Under the pieces are notes generated by a model. It made no database searches and was not told where the DNA came from. It was given only the letters and a program-made list of their open reading frames with translations. Below, one piece after another: positions 1 to 7,140 of a stretch of 8,394 bases of DNA. How positions within the stretch are numbered: the first letter of the stretch is position 1; every line of letters begins with the position of its first letter. The stretch is from Cytophagales bacterium (GTDB taxonomy: Bacteria > Bacteroidota > Bacteroidia > Cytophagales > UBA9547). The stretch lies in contig JANYCH010000248.1 in the NCBI GenBank assembly GCA_025360395.1, positions 1-8,394 of the forward strand, given 5' to 3'. A program made the translations under genes and the position numbers.

Positions 1-2
1 TT

Positions 3-125
3 GATGAATACACCTACAGATTTAACAGAAATAAGATGAAAGAGGGAATATTCGAGAATTTGATGTCTAGGATGGTGAATGCTGAACCCTATACATACAA
101 AGAAATGCTGTTATCTTACGCCTAA
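3..125 (+). CDS. IS1595-type (ISXO2-like) transposase, C-terminal fragment
   Basis: This is a reading frame of 40 residues that is open from the left edge and stops with TAA at 123-125. It contains DEYTYRFNRNK followed by a segment ending in VNAEPYTYKEM. This resembles the extreme C-terminus of ISXO2-like DDE transposases of the IS1595 family, where an (L)DEYxxRFNRR motif follows the last catalytic acidic residue. The catalytic DDE residues would lie outside the window, so whether the element is intact cannot be judged. No terminal inverted repeat could be recognised downstream, because the left end needed for comparison is not visible. The family call rests on motif memory, not on an alignment; a degenerate relic is also possible. 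Confidence 0.7.
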   Translation, partial: DEYTYRFNRNKMKEGIFENLMSRMVNAEPYTYKEMLLSYA

Positions 126-303
126 TTCAATAAAATTTTAAATAATTGCTCTCTTATAACTAAATGATAAACATTAGCATATTTAAATTAAAACTGTCTT
201 CTTGGCATTATTATTTATATTTTGCCTTGATATGCAAAACTTAAAAGCATTGCAGACTCACTCCTTTAATTTAAGTTTGTAACCAAAATCAACGAGACGC
301 TAT
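126..303. other. Intergenic spacer between transposase end and DUF3108 gene
   Basis: This is a 178-base AT-rich spacer. It should contain the right end of the insertion element if that element is complete, but I could not recognise an inverted repeat or target duplication. Its last part carries a Bacteroidota-type promoter for the downstream gene. I found no RNA gene or convincing small coding frame. Confidence 0.5.
250..279 (+). promoter_or_regulatory. Bacteroidota-type sigma-A promoter (TTG-N19-TAAGTTTG)
   Basis: A TTG at 250-252 is followed after 19 bases by TAAGTTTG at 272-279. This fits the Bacteroidota housekeeping consensus, a -33 TTG and a -7 TAnnTTTG with about 19 to 21 bases between them. 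The -7 box ends 24 bases before the ATG at 304, leaving a short untranslated leader. It is the best promoter match I found in the intergenic regions and would drive the DUF3108 gene. It has not been tested experimentally. Confidence 0.65.
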
Positions 304-1116
304 ATGTCAACCAAAAACAAGGCCATTTTATTTTCTATATCTTTAATTACGGCCTGTTCCTTATTTTTTTCCTTTAACCAAGTCAAGAAATACCGCAGTA
401 AACCAAATAATAGTTTTAAGAATGGAGAACGCTTAGAATACCGTTTGCACTATGGTATGGTAAATGCAGGTGAAGCCATCTTAGAAGTTGATCCTCAATT
501 TTATGCTGTAAATGACCGGGTATGTTATAAAATAAACGTGCTCGGCAGAAGTACAGGAAGCTTCGATTTTTTCATGAAAATAAGGGACCAGTTCATTTCT
601 TTTGTAGACACAGGTGCCATGGTTCCTCAGAAATTCTGCAGGTCTATACGTGAAGGAAAATATAAACTTGACGAAACTGTTTATTTTGATCAGCTAAAAA
701 GCTTAACAGTGACAAAAAGAGACAATGATCCCGAAACCGTAAGTAACGTCCCTGTGAATGTCCAAGACCTGGTTAGTGGGTATTATTACCTGCGAACAGT
801 AAATTTTGAACAACAAAAAATTGGTGACACAACCAACCTACCAGCTTTTTTTGAAGGAAAAAATTATGACTTTAAAATTAAATTCCTTGGTAAACAAGTG
901 ATTGATTCGAAATTTGGCAAGATACAGGCTTATAAATTGTCACCAATTATGCCCGAAAATGAAATGTTTAAGGGAGGAAATTCTATTGGATTCTGGGTTT
1001 CTGCAGATAAAAACCGTGTACCTTTAAAAGTGGAAGCCATCATGTTTGTTGGTTCTGTTGACCTTGATTTAAAAGGTTATTCAGGGTTGAAATGGCCTCT
1101 TGCAATAGTTAACTAA
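304..1116 (+). CDS. DUF3108 domain-containing envelope protein
   Basis: A 270-residue protein with an N-terminal export signal: lysines at residues 4 and 6, then a hydrophobic run from about 7 to 24. Within that run ITAC (residues 15-18) could act as a lipobox with Cys18. Hydrophobic residues continue past it, so a lipoprotein is possible but not certain. The body matches the DUF3108 pattern: a GERLEYRLHYG segment near residues 41-51 followed by NAGEA, then beta-rich sequence. Members are exported proteins of unknown function and are common in Bacteroidota. The start at 304 is supported by the promoter ending at 279. The stop lies one base from the convergent rarA stop. I infer an envelope location; the biochemical role is unknown. 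Confidence 0.8.
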   Translation: MSTKNKAILFSISLITACSLFFSFNQVKKYRSKPNNSFKNGERLEYRLHYGMVNAGEAILEVDPQFYAVNDRVCYKINVLGRSTGSFDFFMKIRDQFISFVDTGAMVPQKFCRSIREGKYKLDETVYFDQLKSLTVTKRDNDPETVSNVPVNVQDLVSGYYYLRTVNFEQQKIGDTTNLPAFFEGKNYDFKIKFLGKQVIDSKFGKIQAYKLSPIMPENEMFKGGNSIGFWVSADKNRVPLKVEAIMFVGSVDLDLKGYSGLKWPLAIVN

Positions 1117-1117
1117 A

Positions 1118-2371
1118 TTAATATTTATATCTTTTAGCCCAGATTAATTTCAATCGTTGGCGCATTTCATTCTCACGAGGGTTATTTCCAGGATCAAAGA
1201 GGATCGTTCCGGATAGTTTTTCAGGAAAGAACTCCTGTTCAGCAAAGTTCCCTTCAAAATCATGAGAATATAAATATCCTGATCCATAACCTTGCTTCTT
1301 CATTAAACCTGTCGGCGCATTTCGTAAAGCTAGTGGGACGGGTTGATAACCAGCATCCTGAACCAGTTTTTTAGCCTTTTTTATTCCAAGATATGAAGCA
1401 TTGCTTTTAGCTGAAGACGCTAGATAGGTAACTGTTTGAGCCAGGATAATTTCCGATTCAGGATAACCTATCATGTTAACTGCCTGGAAACAAGATGTTG
1501 CAATTAACAGGGCATTGGGGTTAGCATTTCCAATGTCTTCACTGGATAAAATCAATAATCTACGAGCAATAAAAGAAACATCCTCCCCTCCTTCTATCAT
1601 TCTTGCCAGCCAATAAAGTGCCGCATTAGGGTCACTTCCCCTTATTGATTTTATGAAAGCAGATATAACATCATAATGCTGCTCACCGTTCTTATCATAA
1701 ATGGCTATATTCCGCTGTACTATTTCAGTAACCAGATTATCAGTCAGTTCTGTTCCTGAATCAACCGAAGAAGCCACCAGTTCCAATAAGTTTAACAGCT
1801 TGCGACCGTCACCACCAGATAAAGAATAAAAGGCTCCAAACTCCTTTAACTTAAGATTTTTAGACTTTAAAAAATCATCTTGTTCCAAAGCCCTGTTAAA
1901 CAGTAATCTTAAATTTAACTCATCCAAAGGGTTTAAAACATACACCTGACACCTGGAAAGCAACGCAGATACAACTTCAAAGGAAGGGTTTTCTGTAGTA
2001 GCTCCTACAAGGGTTATAATTCCCTTTTCTACTGCACCCAATAAGGCATCCTGCTGGGTTTTATTGAATCTATGAATCTCATCAATAAAAAGAAGGGTGC
2101 GCGGATTATACCTGGCCTTTTCTATAATTTCCCTGACCTCCTTTACACCAGAACTAATGGCACTTAAAGTAAAAAAAGGAATATCCAGATTTTCGGCTAT
2201 TAATTGAGCCAAAGTGGTTTTGCCAACGCCTGGTGGCCCCCAAAAAATAAGAGAAGGAACATTCTTGTTAGAGATCATTTTCAGCAAAATGCCCTTTTCA
2301 CCTGTCAGGTGAGGTTGACCAACGAAATCGTCCAGGGTTTTAGGACGCATTCTTTCTGCAAGGGGCTGCAT
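1118..2371 (-). CDS. rarA: Replication-associated recombination protein A (RarA/MgsA AAA+ ATPase)
   Basis: A 417-residue AAA+ ATPase of the RarA/MgsA/WRNIP1 family, which acts at stalled replication forks and is related to clamp-loader subunits. It begins with the family N-terminus (PLAERMRPKTLDDFVGQ). Visible motifs are Walker A GPPGVGKT at 45-52, Walker B LLFIDEIHRF at about 93-102, sensor 1 GATTENPSF at 123-131, and a putative arginine finger in LLSRC (Arg140). The C-terminal half has the family's SFIKSIRGSDPNAALYWLARM-like region (about 239-259) and the EDIGNANP stretch. Length is close to that of other family members (roughly 420-450). It lies 33 bases behind the HhH gene and is the last gene of the minus-strand run. 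It converges on the DUF3108 gene with no room for a terminator. All key residues appear present. Confidence 0.95.
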   Translation of the reverse strand: MQPLAERMRPKTLDDFVGQPHLTGEKGILLKMISNKNVPSLIFWGPPGVGKTTLAQLIAENLDIPFFTLSAISSGVKEVREIIEKARYNPRTLLFIDEIHRFNKTQQDALLGAVEKGIITLVGATTENPSFEVVSALLSRCQVYVLNPLDELNLRLLFNRALEQDDFLKSKNLKLKEFGAFYSLSGGDGRKLLNLLELVASSVDSGTELTDNLVTEIVQRNIAIYDKNGEQHYDVISAFIKSIRGSDPNAALYWLARMIEGGEDVSFIARRLLILSSEDIGNANPNALLIATSCFQAVNMIGYPESEIILAQTVTYLASSAKSNASYLGIKKAKKLVQDAGYQPVPLALRNAPTGLMKKQGYGSGYLYSHDFEGNFAEQEFFPEKLSGTILFDPGNNPRENEMRQRLKLIWAKRYKY

Positions 2372-2404
2372 ATTTCTAAAATCTATCTAAATAAATGAAA
2401 GCAT

Positions 2405-3283
2405 CTAGAATTCCAGATAAGGCAAAAGCTTGTTAAGCTTATCGTTTTCTAAAGCTTTAGAATTTCTGATATCCTCAACACTTTCAATTTTATGATGTGT
2501 CCTATAATTTACCAAAATCTTTGCTGATTTTCTTCCCAAATAAGGGTGCTTAGCGAGTGAGTCAATTGGAAGGGAATTTATTTTCAGCCTTTTCACTTCA
2601 AGGCCATTAACCCTGAATGATTTGATCACTTTCAAAGCGACTGAACTATCCAAGCCATAAACTTCATATAATTGATTCTGGTTCACAAAACCTCCTAGGC
2701 TATTTCTGTATTTTATTATCCGACTAGCCAATACATTGCCAATACCATTTACCCTTTTTAAACTGCCAGTGTCAGCTAAGTTTATCTCAATAGGGGCTTC
2801 AATTGTTTTAGCAGGTTTCTCCCATTCCTTTTTTACCCATATAGGCTTCTCTGCTTTTTGTTCCGACAGAATAATGTAAGGCTTCAATAAATCATACATT
2901 TCTTCTTTCAGACCGTAGATTCTTGAAAAGTCCTCCTTTTTTCTGAACTGCCCCCCTTTGTTCCGGTAGTTAATAATTCTCCTGGCCAAAAACACTGGAA
3001 GCCCGAGTTTGACAAATTCCTGTTCAGAAGCTTTATTGGGATCAAAATCAAATAATACTGGTGTTTTATAAATTTTCCTATTGGCAGTGAAAACAGGTAA
3101 AATACTGTCAGCCTTTAATATCTCAATGCAGGTAGTTATAGGTTCGCTTTTGGGTTGAAAAGTATTATACAGGAAAGGGGAAAACAAAATAATTAAAAGT
3201 ATAGCTGCAAGGACAATAAACCCATTAGATTCCCTTGTGGTAAATCCAAAGTAATGTCGCAGCCATACTTTTATGCGGTGCAT
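2405..3283 (-). CDS. Membrane-anchored helix-hairpin-helix (ComEA-like) protein, three HhH repeats
   Basis: A 292-residue protein with a single transmembrane segment at about residues 21-39, after a basic N-terminus, and a linker to about residue 75. Three similar units of about 55 residues follow. The first runs from about 79 (FDPNKAS, LARRIINYRNKGGQF). The second runs from about 166 (INLADTGSLKRVNGIG, LASRIIKYRNSLGGF). The third runs from about 235 (INSLPIDSL, SAKILVNYRTHH). These are ComEA-type HhH domains, which bind DNA without sequence specificity. The second carries the most canonical hairpin (VNGIG). ComEA-like proteins serve in DNA uptake, but no other competence gene is in this window, so a role in transformation is only inference. 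The start codon sits 3 bases behind an imperfect inverted repeat. Confidence 0.85.
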   Translation of the reverse strand: MHRIKVWLRHYFGFTTRESNGFIVLAAILLIILFSPFLYNTFQPKSEPITTCIEILKADSILPVFTANRKIYKTPVLFDFDPNKASEQEFVKLGLPVFLARRIINYRNKGGQFRKKEDFSRIYGLKEEMYDLLKPYIILSEQKAEKPIWVKKEWEKPAKTIEAPIEINLADTGSLKRVNGIGNVLASRIIKYRNSLGGFVNQNQLYEVYGLDSSVALKVIKSFRVNGLEVKRLKINSLPIDSLAKHPYLGRKSAKILVNYRTHHKIESVEDIRNSKALENDKLNKLLPYLEF

Positions 3284-3286
3284 CGG

Positions 3287-3331
3287 CTGAGAATTTGAAA
3301 TAAGTTTTCAATAATTAAATTCAAAGCTCAG
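3287..3331 (-). repeat. Imperfect inverted repeat in front of the HhH gene start
   Basis: CTGAG (3287-3291) pairs with CTCAG (3327-3331), and TTTGAA (3294-3299) pairs with TTCAAA (3320-3325). This makes 11 pairs with a 2/1 internal bulge around a 20-base AT-rich loop. On the transcript the stem ends 3 bases before the HhH start codon at 3283. It lacks a following T-run, so it is not a typical intrinsic terminator. It could be an operator or a structure affecting translation, or it could be chance in AT-rich sequence. Confidence 0.35.
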
Positions 3332-3348
3332 TACACAGTTATTATTGT

Positions 3349-4260
3349 TTATTTCAAAACCGACACTTGCCTTGCTAAAACAGCAATACCTTCATTGAAT
3401 GTATGAGGTTTAAAACCAAGATCTTTAACTGCTTTGTCAATAATAAAACCAGTTTTGGGTGGTCTTTTTGCTGGTTGAGTGAATTTTTTAGAATCACTTT
3501 CCACAATGTATTGCTTGTCGAGATTAAAATATTCAGCGGTTTTTATAGCCATTTGATATGGAGATAAAAAGTCACTTCCGGAAATATTGTAAATGCCTGT
3601 TGCTTGTTTTTTGATTATTAAAAAACATCCCATTGCAAGGTCTTCGGCAAGAGTTGGTGTTCTCCACTGATCATTTACCACTTGTATTGTTTTTTTGTCT
3701 TCAAGGCTTTTTTTCACCCACAAAACTATGTTTGTACGGCTCATATCTTCAGCTATTCCATAAACCAGAACAGTTCTTGCAATAGCCCAATTAATTTTAC
3801 TTTTCATCAGGATCCTTTCGGCTGCCAGCTTACTTGTACCATAATAACTTATGGGTTTAGGAATGGCTTCTTCATTGTATGGACCATTTTCACCATCAAA
3901 TATAAAATCCGTCGAAACATGAAGTAAAAATGAATTATGCTTTTGACAAGCCTCGGCAATGTATTCAACAGCTCTTACATTTAACTGCCAGCACTCGTCT
4001 TTTTGAGTTTCACATTGGTCAACATTGGTCATCGCTGCTGAATTTATCACAAACTCAGGTTTGAATTTCTCCATTACCATTTCCACATCCGCTTTGTCTG
4101 TAATATCAAGCGGGTGATATGTATATCCCTGTTTATTACTTAAGCGATTTTCCCCTCTTGAAGTAGCAATAAGTTCATATTCAGGGTATAGTGCAACCAA
4201 TTCTACAAGCTTCTGACCTAATAATCCGTTAGAACCTGTAAGAAGAATTTTTTTTGCCAT
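3349..4260 (-). CDS. RmlD-like extended SDR (dTDP-4-dehydrorhamnose reductase family)
   Basis: A 303-residue NAD(P)-dependent reductase of the extended SDR superfamily, closest by motif to RmlD/RfbD, which reduces dTDP-4-keto-L-rhamnose to dTDP-L-rhamnose. The N-terminus has the dinucleotide-binding glycines TGSNGLLG (Gly9, Gly12, Gly15). The catalytic region has VSTDFIFDG (115-123, the STDxxFDG signature) and YGTSK with Tyr140 and Lys144 as the YxxxK pair. NSAAMTNVDQCE at 73-84 matches the family's A-x-T-x-V-D segment. No rmlA, rmlB or rmlC gene is nearby, so the true substrate is uncertain and the rhamnose assignment should be read as family level. The gene follows the prolyl isomerase gene by 30 bases and is probably cotranscribed with it. 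Confidence 0.85.
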   Translation of the reverse strand: MAKKILLTGSNGLLGQKLVELVALYPEYELIATSRGENRLSNKQGYTYHPLDITDKADVEMVMEKFKPEFVINSAAMTNVDQCETQKDECWQLNVRAVEYIAEACQKHNSFLLHVSTDFIFDGENGPYNEEAIPKPISYYGTSKLAAERILMKSKINWAIARTVLVYGIAEDMSRTNIVLWVKKSLEDKKTIQVVNDQWRTPTLAEDLAMGCFLIIKKQATGIYNISGSDFLSPYQMAIKTAEYFNLDKQYIVESDSKKFTQPAKRPPKTGFIIDKAVKDLGFKPHTFNEGIAVLARQVSVLK

Positions 4261-4290
4261 TGTTTTAGTATTGAGTAATGCCAGCAGTAC

Positions 4291-4911
4291 CTAAATAAAT
4301 TTGTAACCGTAAAGTTTTGTGATTTTCTTCTTTTTCATAACCACACTTTTAACAGTCATCTTGATGTCGGTTAATGGTCTGTCGCGTCCGTCTTTAGGTT
4401 GAACAGCAATCTTTTCTACTACATCCATGCCAGAAATAACCTGGCCAAAAACTGTATAATTATTATCGAGAAAATGTGCGCCTTCATTGTTTTCTACAAT
4501 ATAAAACTGGCTGCCACTTGATTCCTTGGCAGGATTGACCTGATCTCCCATTCTGGCAGCCGCTACTGCCCCCTTAACATGCGTGTACTTAGAATTAAAC
4601 TCAGCAGGAATAGTATAGCCTGGCCCTCCTCCGCCATCATTATTTGGGTCTTTATCTTTTGAATTAGGGTCACCACCTTGAATCATAAATCCATCAATTA
4701 TGCGATGAAAGGTAGTGCTGTCATAAAACTTCTCATTGGTTAATTTGATAAAATTGGACTTGTGCTTGGGCGTCTCGTCAAATAATAAAAGTGAAAAATT
4801 GCCAAGCGAAGTTGAAACAGTTATGAGGTTATCTTTTTTAGATATTTTGGCTTTTTGACTGAAAGATTGAAATGCAATAGCAAAAGCAATAACAAAAAAC
4901 AGTTTTTTCAT
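4291..4911 (-). CDS. Exported cyclophilin-type peptidyl-prolyl cis-trans isomerase
   Basis: A 206-residue cyclophilin that speeds cis-trans isomerisation of X-Pro bonds. A signal peptide covers residues 1 to about 19 (MKKLFFVIAFAIAFQSFSQ), so it should act in the periplasm or envelope. Active-site landmarks line up with human cyclophilin A: FHRII with Arg70 (Arg55 in CypA), FMIQGGDP with Phe75, Met76 and Gln78, and GSQF with Gln135. The position of CypA Trp121 is Phe147 and that of His126 is Tyr152, the bacterial pattern linked to weak cyclosporin binding. The C-terminal tail from about 193 is lysine-rich (KKKKITKLYGYKF). The gene starts 60 bases after the small membrane ORF ends and is followed by the SDR gene. 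Confidence 0.92.
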   Translation of the reverse strand: MKKLFFVIAFAIAFQSFSQKAKISKKDNLITVSTSLGNFSLLLFDETPKHKSNFIKLTNEKFYDSTTFHRIIDGFMIQGGDPNSKDKDPNNDGGGGPGYTIPAEFNSKYTHVKGAVAAARMGDQVNPAKESSGSQFYIVENNEGAHFLDNNYTVFGQVISGMDVVEKIAVQPKDGRDRPLTDIKMTVKSVVMKKKKITKLYGYKFI

Positions 4912-4971
4912 TGTGATGAATTTAGGAGCATAAAAGTAAAAAATGATTAGATGGAAAACAGAATTTCATTG

Positions 4972-5088
4972 CTATTTCATTCTGCTTTTCTTTTCTAAAT
5001 AATTAAGAAGTTTAACGATTCCAATAAGTGCAAGGGTAGTAAAAGCAAAAACAAAAATTACAACTTCAGGTGAATAAACGTTTCTCAT
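4972..5088 (-). CDS. Small single-pass membrane protein, 38 residues, function unknown
   Basis: A short frame from ATG at 5088 to TAG at 4972-4974 encodes 38 residues. It starts MRNVYSPEVV, continues with a hydrophobic stretch at about residues 9-26 (VVIFVFAFTTLALIGIV), and ends with a basic tail (LEKKSRMK). This is the layout of a one-pass inner-membrane peptide with the tail on the cytoplasmic side. The start lies only 2 bases beyond the truC stop codon (5091-5093), as expected for coupled translation, and GGGAGA upstream inside the truC end could help as a ribosome site. I do not recognise a family. The evidence is position, clean charge and hydrophobicity pattern, and lack of overlap with other genes; a chance ORF of this size cannot be excluded. 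Confidence 0.6.
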   Translation of the reverse strand: MRNVYSPEVVIFVFAFTTLALIGIVKLLNYLEKKSRMK

Positions 5089-5090
5089 AT

Positions 5091-5795
5091 CTAAATTGAT
5101 TCTCCCTTGTAAATATTTTCCACCCTTAATTTATCCAGGATAGTCTTAAATTCAGGCTGCATTTCGGCGTTCAAAGTTACAATTTTATTCTCCGTGAAAT
5201 GTAAAAATGCTAATTTATTGGCATGCAGCAGCATTGTGTTTAGATTATACCTTTCCTCAAAAGCCTTGTTGTGCTTGCATTCGCCATGCACCTTATCACC
5301 AATTACATAGTGGCGAAGATGTGCCATGTGCCTTCGTATCTGATGCATACGCCCAGTTTCCGGGACGATTTTTCCAAGGGAATACCTGCTGTGAGGATAT
5401 CGGCTTACTTCAAACGGAAGTTCAAAACATTCCAGTCTCTCGAAATTCGTAAACGCTTTTTGAAGGGTTCCATTTTCTTTGGCCAGGTCTTTGTCAACAA
5501 AACCTTTTTCTGGAAGAAAGCCACGAACTAAAACAGTATATTCCTTTTTTATTTCCTGTAAAGAAAAAGATTTCATAGCAGCGGCTGCGGCCTCTTTGTT
5601 AAAGGCAAAAAGCAAAACCCCTGATGTTTTTCTATCTAACCGATGACAGGGCGTTACCCACTTATCCAACTGTTCTTTGAGCAATTGAACAGCAAAAAAT
5701 TCTTTTTCTTCAGAAATTTGGGTTCGATGTACGAGTAAATTATGAGGCTTGTTGATGGCCACATAATCTTCGTCCTGATAAATGATTTCCAGCAA
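5091..5795 (-). CDS. truC: tRNA pseudouridine synthase, TruC type (RluA family)
   Basis: A 234-residue pseudouridine synthase of the RsuA/RluA superfamily. The catalytic motif HRLDRKTSGVLL is at 51-62 with Asp54 as the nucleophile. The early YVAINKP segment (11-17) is motif I of the family. LVHRT near 21-25, YPHSRYSLGKIVPETGR and HQIRRHMAHLRH in the second half resemble TruC, which modifies U65 in some tRNAs in E. coli. There is no N-terminal S4 domain, which also fits TruC rather than RluA/RluC/RluD-type enzymes carrying S4. The protein is slightly shorter than the E. coli enzyme. The gene begins 14 bases after crtZ ends and is followed after 2 bases by a 38-residue ORF. The family is certain; the exact RNA target is inferred. 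Confidence 0.88.
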   Translation of the reverse strand: MLEIIYQDEDYVAINKPHNLLVHRTQISEEKEFFAVQLLKEQLDKWVTPCHRLDRKTSGVLLFAFNKEAAAAAMKSFSLQEIKKEYTVLVRGFLPEKGFVDKDLAKENGTLQKAFTNFERLECFELPFEVSRYPHSRYSLGKIVPETGRMHQIRRHMAHLRHYVIGDKVHGECKHNKAFEERYNLNTMLLHANKLAFLHFTENKIVTLNAEMQPEFKTILDKLRVENIYKGESI

Positions 5796-5809
5796 AATTA
5801 TTTCAAAGC

Positions 5810-6247
5810 CTAAATCTCGTACTTTTTAGGAGCCCAAAGAAATCCAAAAGCTTCTCCATCCTCTTTTTCCAGTTTCTTATGATGGATTTTATGCGCCCTG
5901 ATCAACCTTTTCATATAATTGCTTTTGGCTACAAATTTGACATCCAACCTGCGGTGCACAATCACATCATGAAAAACAAAATAAAAAACACCATAGCAGG
6001 TTATCCCAAATCCAATCCATTTTAAGAAACCTAACTGATCGTAAATACAACCAATAACAATCAAAACTATGGCAGGCAAAGAAAAAACAATACTGAACAG
6101 GTCGTTTTTCTCAAGTTTATGATCATGCGGCTTGTGATGTGATTCATGCCATGACCATAAGAATCCATGCATAATGTATTTATGGGTAAACCATGCAACA
6201 AACTCCATAAACAGGAAACTGGTTAAAATAAGGAAAAGAGGTATCAT
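5810..6247 (-). CDS. crtZ: Beta-carotene 3-hydroxylase (CrtZ type)
   Basis: A 145-residue integral membrane di-iron hydroxylase of the fatty acid hydroxylase/sterol desaturase superfamily. It adds 3-hydroxyls to beta-ionone rings, turning beta-carotene into beta-cryptoxanthin and zeaxanthin. The full set of histidine clusters is visible: HKYIMH (His22, His27), HESHH (His34, His37, His38), HDVIVH (His93, His98) and HKIHH (His119, His122, His123). Hydrophobic segments lie at about 2-20, 53-69 and 77-95. The ending GFLWAPKKYE is typical of bacterial CrtZ, and the short length fits. It sits 38 bases behind ispH and downstream of a lycopene cyclase that makes its ring substrate, which supports the assignment over a general sterol desaturase. 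Confidence 0.92.
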   Translation of the reverse strand: MIPLFLILTSFLFMEFVAWFTHKYIMHGFLWSWHESHHKPHDHKLEKNDLFSIVFSLPAIVLIVIGCIYDQLGFLKWIGFGITCYGVFYFVFHDVIVHRRLDVKFVAKSNYMKRLIRAHKIHHKKLEKEDGEAFGFLWAPKKYEI

Positions 6248-6285
6248 TCTGATTTATCGTTTGAATAAAGGACCAATTTTCTCTT

Positions 6286-7140
6286 TTACAAATTAATAAG
6301 TTTTTCTCTTACCTGTTCCATCAACCACATAGGAGTTGAAGTAGCGCCACAAATGCCTATGGACTCACCAGAATGAAAGTCTTCAGTATGAATATCAGTT
6401 AAATCGGAGACAAATAAGGTTTGAGGATTGGTTTCTTTGCAAACATTAAAAAGTACTTTACCATTGGAAGATTTTTTACCTGAGACAAATACTATTTTAT
6501 CGAATTTAGAAGCAAATATTCTTAAATCCTTATCTCTGTTTGATACCTGCCGGCAAATGGTATCATTTATATCTACTTGTGCACCGTTTTCTTCTAGTGT
6601 CTTTGCAATATGATAGAAACTATTGGTACTTTTTGTTGTCTGGCTGAAAAGGGAAATTTTACCGGGTAAATTTTGAAGGTCAATTTCTTCGAGTTTTTCA
6701 AAAACCAAAGCATTGTCATTCGTTTGGGCACTTAATCCTATGACTTCTGCATGGCCATGTTTACCATAAATAAATACAGGCTCATTTTTATCATAAGTGT
6801 TTTTGATCCTGTTTTGAAGTTTGAGTACGACCGGGCAGGAAGCATCAATAAGCTCAATATTATTTTCAAGTGCCCTTTTATATGTTGAGGCTGGTTCTCC
6901 GTGTGCCCTTATTAACAATTTGCAATCGTGAAGCTTATCAAATTCTTCATGATTGATGATAATCAGTCCCTTGTCTACCAGACGCCTGACTTCTTCATCG
7001 TTATGGACAATATCCCCTAAGCAATATAGCTTCCCCTCTTCTTCTAAAATATCTTCTGCCATTTCTATTGCGTACACAACCCCGAAGCAAAAACCGGAGT
7101 TTTGGTCAATAGTCACCTGTAGGTTAAGTGCAGTTTTCAT
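6286..7140 (-). CDS. ispH: 4-hydroxy-3-methylbut-2-enyl diphosphate reductase (IspH/LytB)
   Basis: A 284-residue cytoplasmic iron-sulfur enzyme for the last step of the methylerythritol phosphate (MEP) pathway, reducing HMBPP to IPP and DMAPP. The three cluster cysteines are in place: Cys18 (SGFCFGV), Cys102 (DASCPVV) and Cys196 (DTICRQVSNRD). Substrate-site residues are visible as His47 (DIVHND), His80 (RAHG), the HAEVIG motif with His130 and catalytic Glu132, and the SQTTKS threonines. The C-terminal GATSTP (265-270) is the usual diphosphate-binding signature. Nothing is missing and the length is normal. The ATG overlaps the stop of the lycopene cyclase gene by 4 bases (ATGA at 7140-7137), so the two are translationally coupled. 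A second ispH elsewhere in the genome cannot be excluded. Confidence 0.96.
   Translation of the reverse strand: MKTALNLQVTIDQNSGFCFGVVYAIEMAEDILEEEGKLYCLGDIVHNDEEVRRLVDKGLIIINHEEFDKLHDCKLLIRAHGEPASTYKRALENNIELIDASCPVVLKLQNRIKNTYDKNEPVFIYGKHGHAEVIGLSAQTNDNALVFEKLEEIDLQNLPGKISLFSQTTKSTNSFYHIAKTLEENGAQVDINDTICRQVSNRDKDLRIFASKFDKIVFVSGKKSSNGKVLFNVCKETNPQTLFVSDLTDIHTEDFHSGESIGICGATSTPMWLMEQVREKLINL

Noticed and set aside
160..172. 12-base match AAATGATAAACA also present near 7860
   Set aside because: This is a short AT-rich word expected by chance in such sequence, with no extended similarity around it.
2204..2398. Plus-strand ORF opposite the 5' end of rarA
   Set aside because: It is antisense to the conserved Walker A region of rarA and its translation shows no domain-like pattern.
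4912..4971. Possible promoter for the prolyl isomerase gene (TACTTTTA near 4930-4940, minus)
   Set aside because: It matches TAnnTTTG at seven of eight places, but no TTG lies at a proper distance upstream.
4965..4990. Short inverted repeat CAGAAT/ATTCTG as a terminator after the 38-residue ORF
   Set aside because: The stem is only 6 AT-rich pairs with a 14-base loop and no following T-run, so it is too weak to call.
5207..5531. Two overlapping plus-strand ORFs opposite truC
   Set aside because: Both are antisense to the conserved pseudouridine synthase frame and have unlikely, cysteine- and histidine-rich translations.
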